From positions 1-14,719 of the forward strand of contig JALOSG010000043.1 of NCBI GenBank assembly GCA_025458665.1: DNA of 14,719 nt, given 5' to 3'. Every line of letters begins with the position of its first letter. The stretch's first letter is position 1. Below are positions 14,555 to 14,719 of the stretch, in pieces. This DNA is from Serpentinimonas sp. (GTDB taxonomy: Bacteria; Pseudomonadota; Gammaproteobacteria; Burkholderiales; Burkholderiaceae_C). The translations under genes and the position numbers were made by a program. The notes under the pieces were generated by a model, which was not told where the DNA came from, did no database searches, and worked only from the letters and a program-made list of their open reading frames with translations.

Positions 14555-14719
14555 TCACTGGAGCATGCGTTTGGCTGCTTCGTGGTGGTGTTCCTGCGAT
14601 TTGTCCTTGTAGCGCAGCACCTGGCGGTCGAGCTTGTCGGCCAGTTCATCCACGGCGGCATACAGGTCGGCGTGGGACGATTCAGCAAAAATATCCTTAC
14701 CTTTGACGTGGATATTGCA
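14555..14719 (-). CDS. hpf: Ribosome hibernation promoting factor HPF, C-terminal part (cut by window edge)
   Basis: The last 54 codons of a minus-strand gene run off the right edge. The translation contains CNIHVKGKDIFAESSHADLY, AAVDELADKLDRQVLRYKDK and SQEHHHEAAKRMLQ before a TGA. The AAVDELADKLDRQVLRYKDK helix is characteristic of the HPF/RaiA (YhbH) family, which binds the small subunit and promotes 100S ribosome dimers in stationary phase. The end soon after this helix fits a short HPF rather than the long form with an added dimerisation domain. The order hpf-ptsN-hprK supports the call. Confidence 0.92.
   Translation of the reverse strand, partial: CNIHVKGKDIFAESSHADLYAAVDELADKLDRQVLRYKDKSQEHHHEAAKRMLQ

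Overview
The window looks like chromosomal core sequence from a GC-rich betaproteobacterium, most likely of the Comamonadaceae (Acidovorax-like). This rests on the high GC content, the style of the proteins (HprK with PtsN, Fur beside BamE, a leuS-lptE-holA-proA series) and the dense packing. It is an inference from protein recognition, because no database search was possible. No transposase, integrase, CRISPR array, tRNA or rRNA was seen, and no intergenic gap exceeds about 130 bp.

Layout from left to right. On the minus strand, proA, a luciferase-like flavin monooxygenase and the start of mnmA are joined by two 4-bp ATGA overlaps (1-2445). A plus-strand membrane diguanylate cyclase (2493-4325) diverges from proA and converges on holA. 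holA (minus) follows an uncharacterised exported protein with secretin-like sequence patterns (5456-6286). That gene diverges from a plus-strand arginase (6335-7318), which converges on lptE. A minus-strand series then reads, in transcription order, bamE, dapB, leuS, lptE (12387 down to 7350). fur diverges from bamE and converges on hprK. The right end carries hprK, ptsN and the 3' end of a hibernation promoting factor gene on the minus strand, with a strong intrinsic terminator after hpf.

How the genes relate. LptE (LPS transport) and BamE (outer-membrane protein assembly) are envelope lipoproteins that share an apparent transcription unit with dapB (lysine and diaminopimelate for peptidoglycan) and leuS. 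PtsN and HprK are parts of the regulatory nitrogen-type PTS. Fur handles iron regulation, and the GGDEF protein would make cyclic di-GMP. ProA (proline synthesis from glutamate) and arginase (arginine to ornithine) are linked metabolically through glutamate semialdehyde, but nothing here shows co-regulation.

Most of the window is ordinary housekeeping DNA. The most interesting departures are a roughly 48-residue Ala/Gly/Ser/Pro-rich insertion in LeuS just after its editing domain, the uncharacterised secretin-like exported protein next to holA, a long Pro/Ala-rich tail on BamE, and two plus-strand genes set into a minus-strand housekeeping block. I did not find a convincing new multi-gene system.
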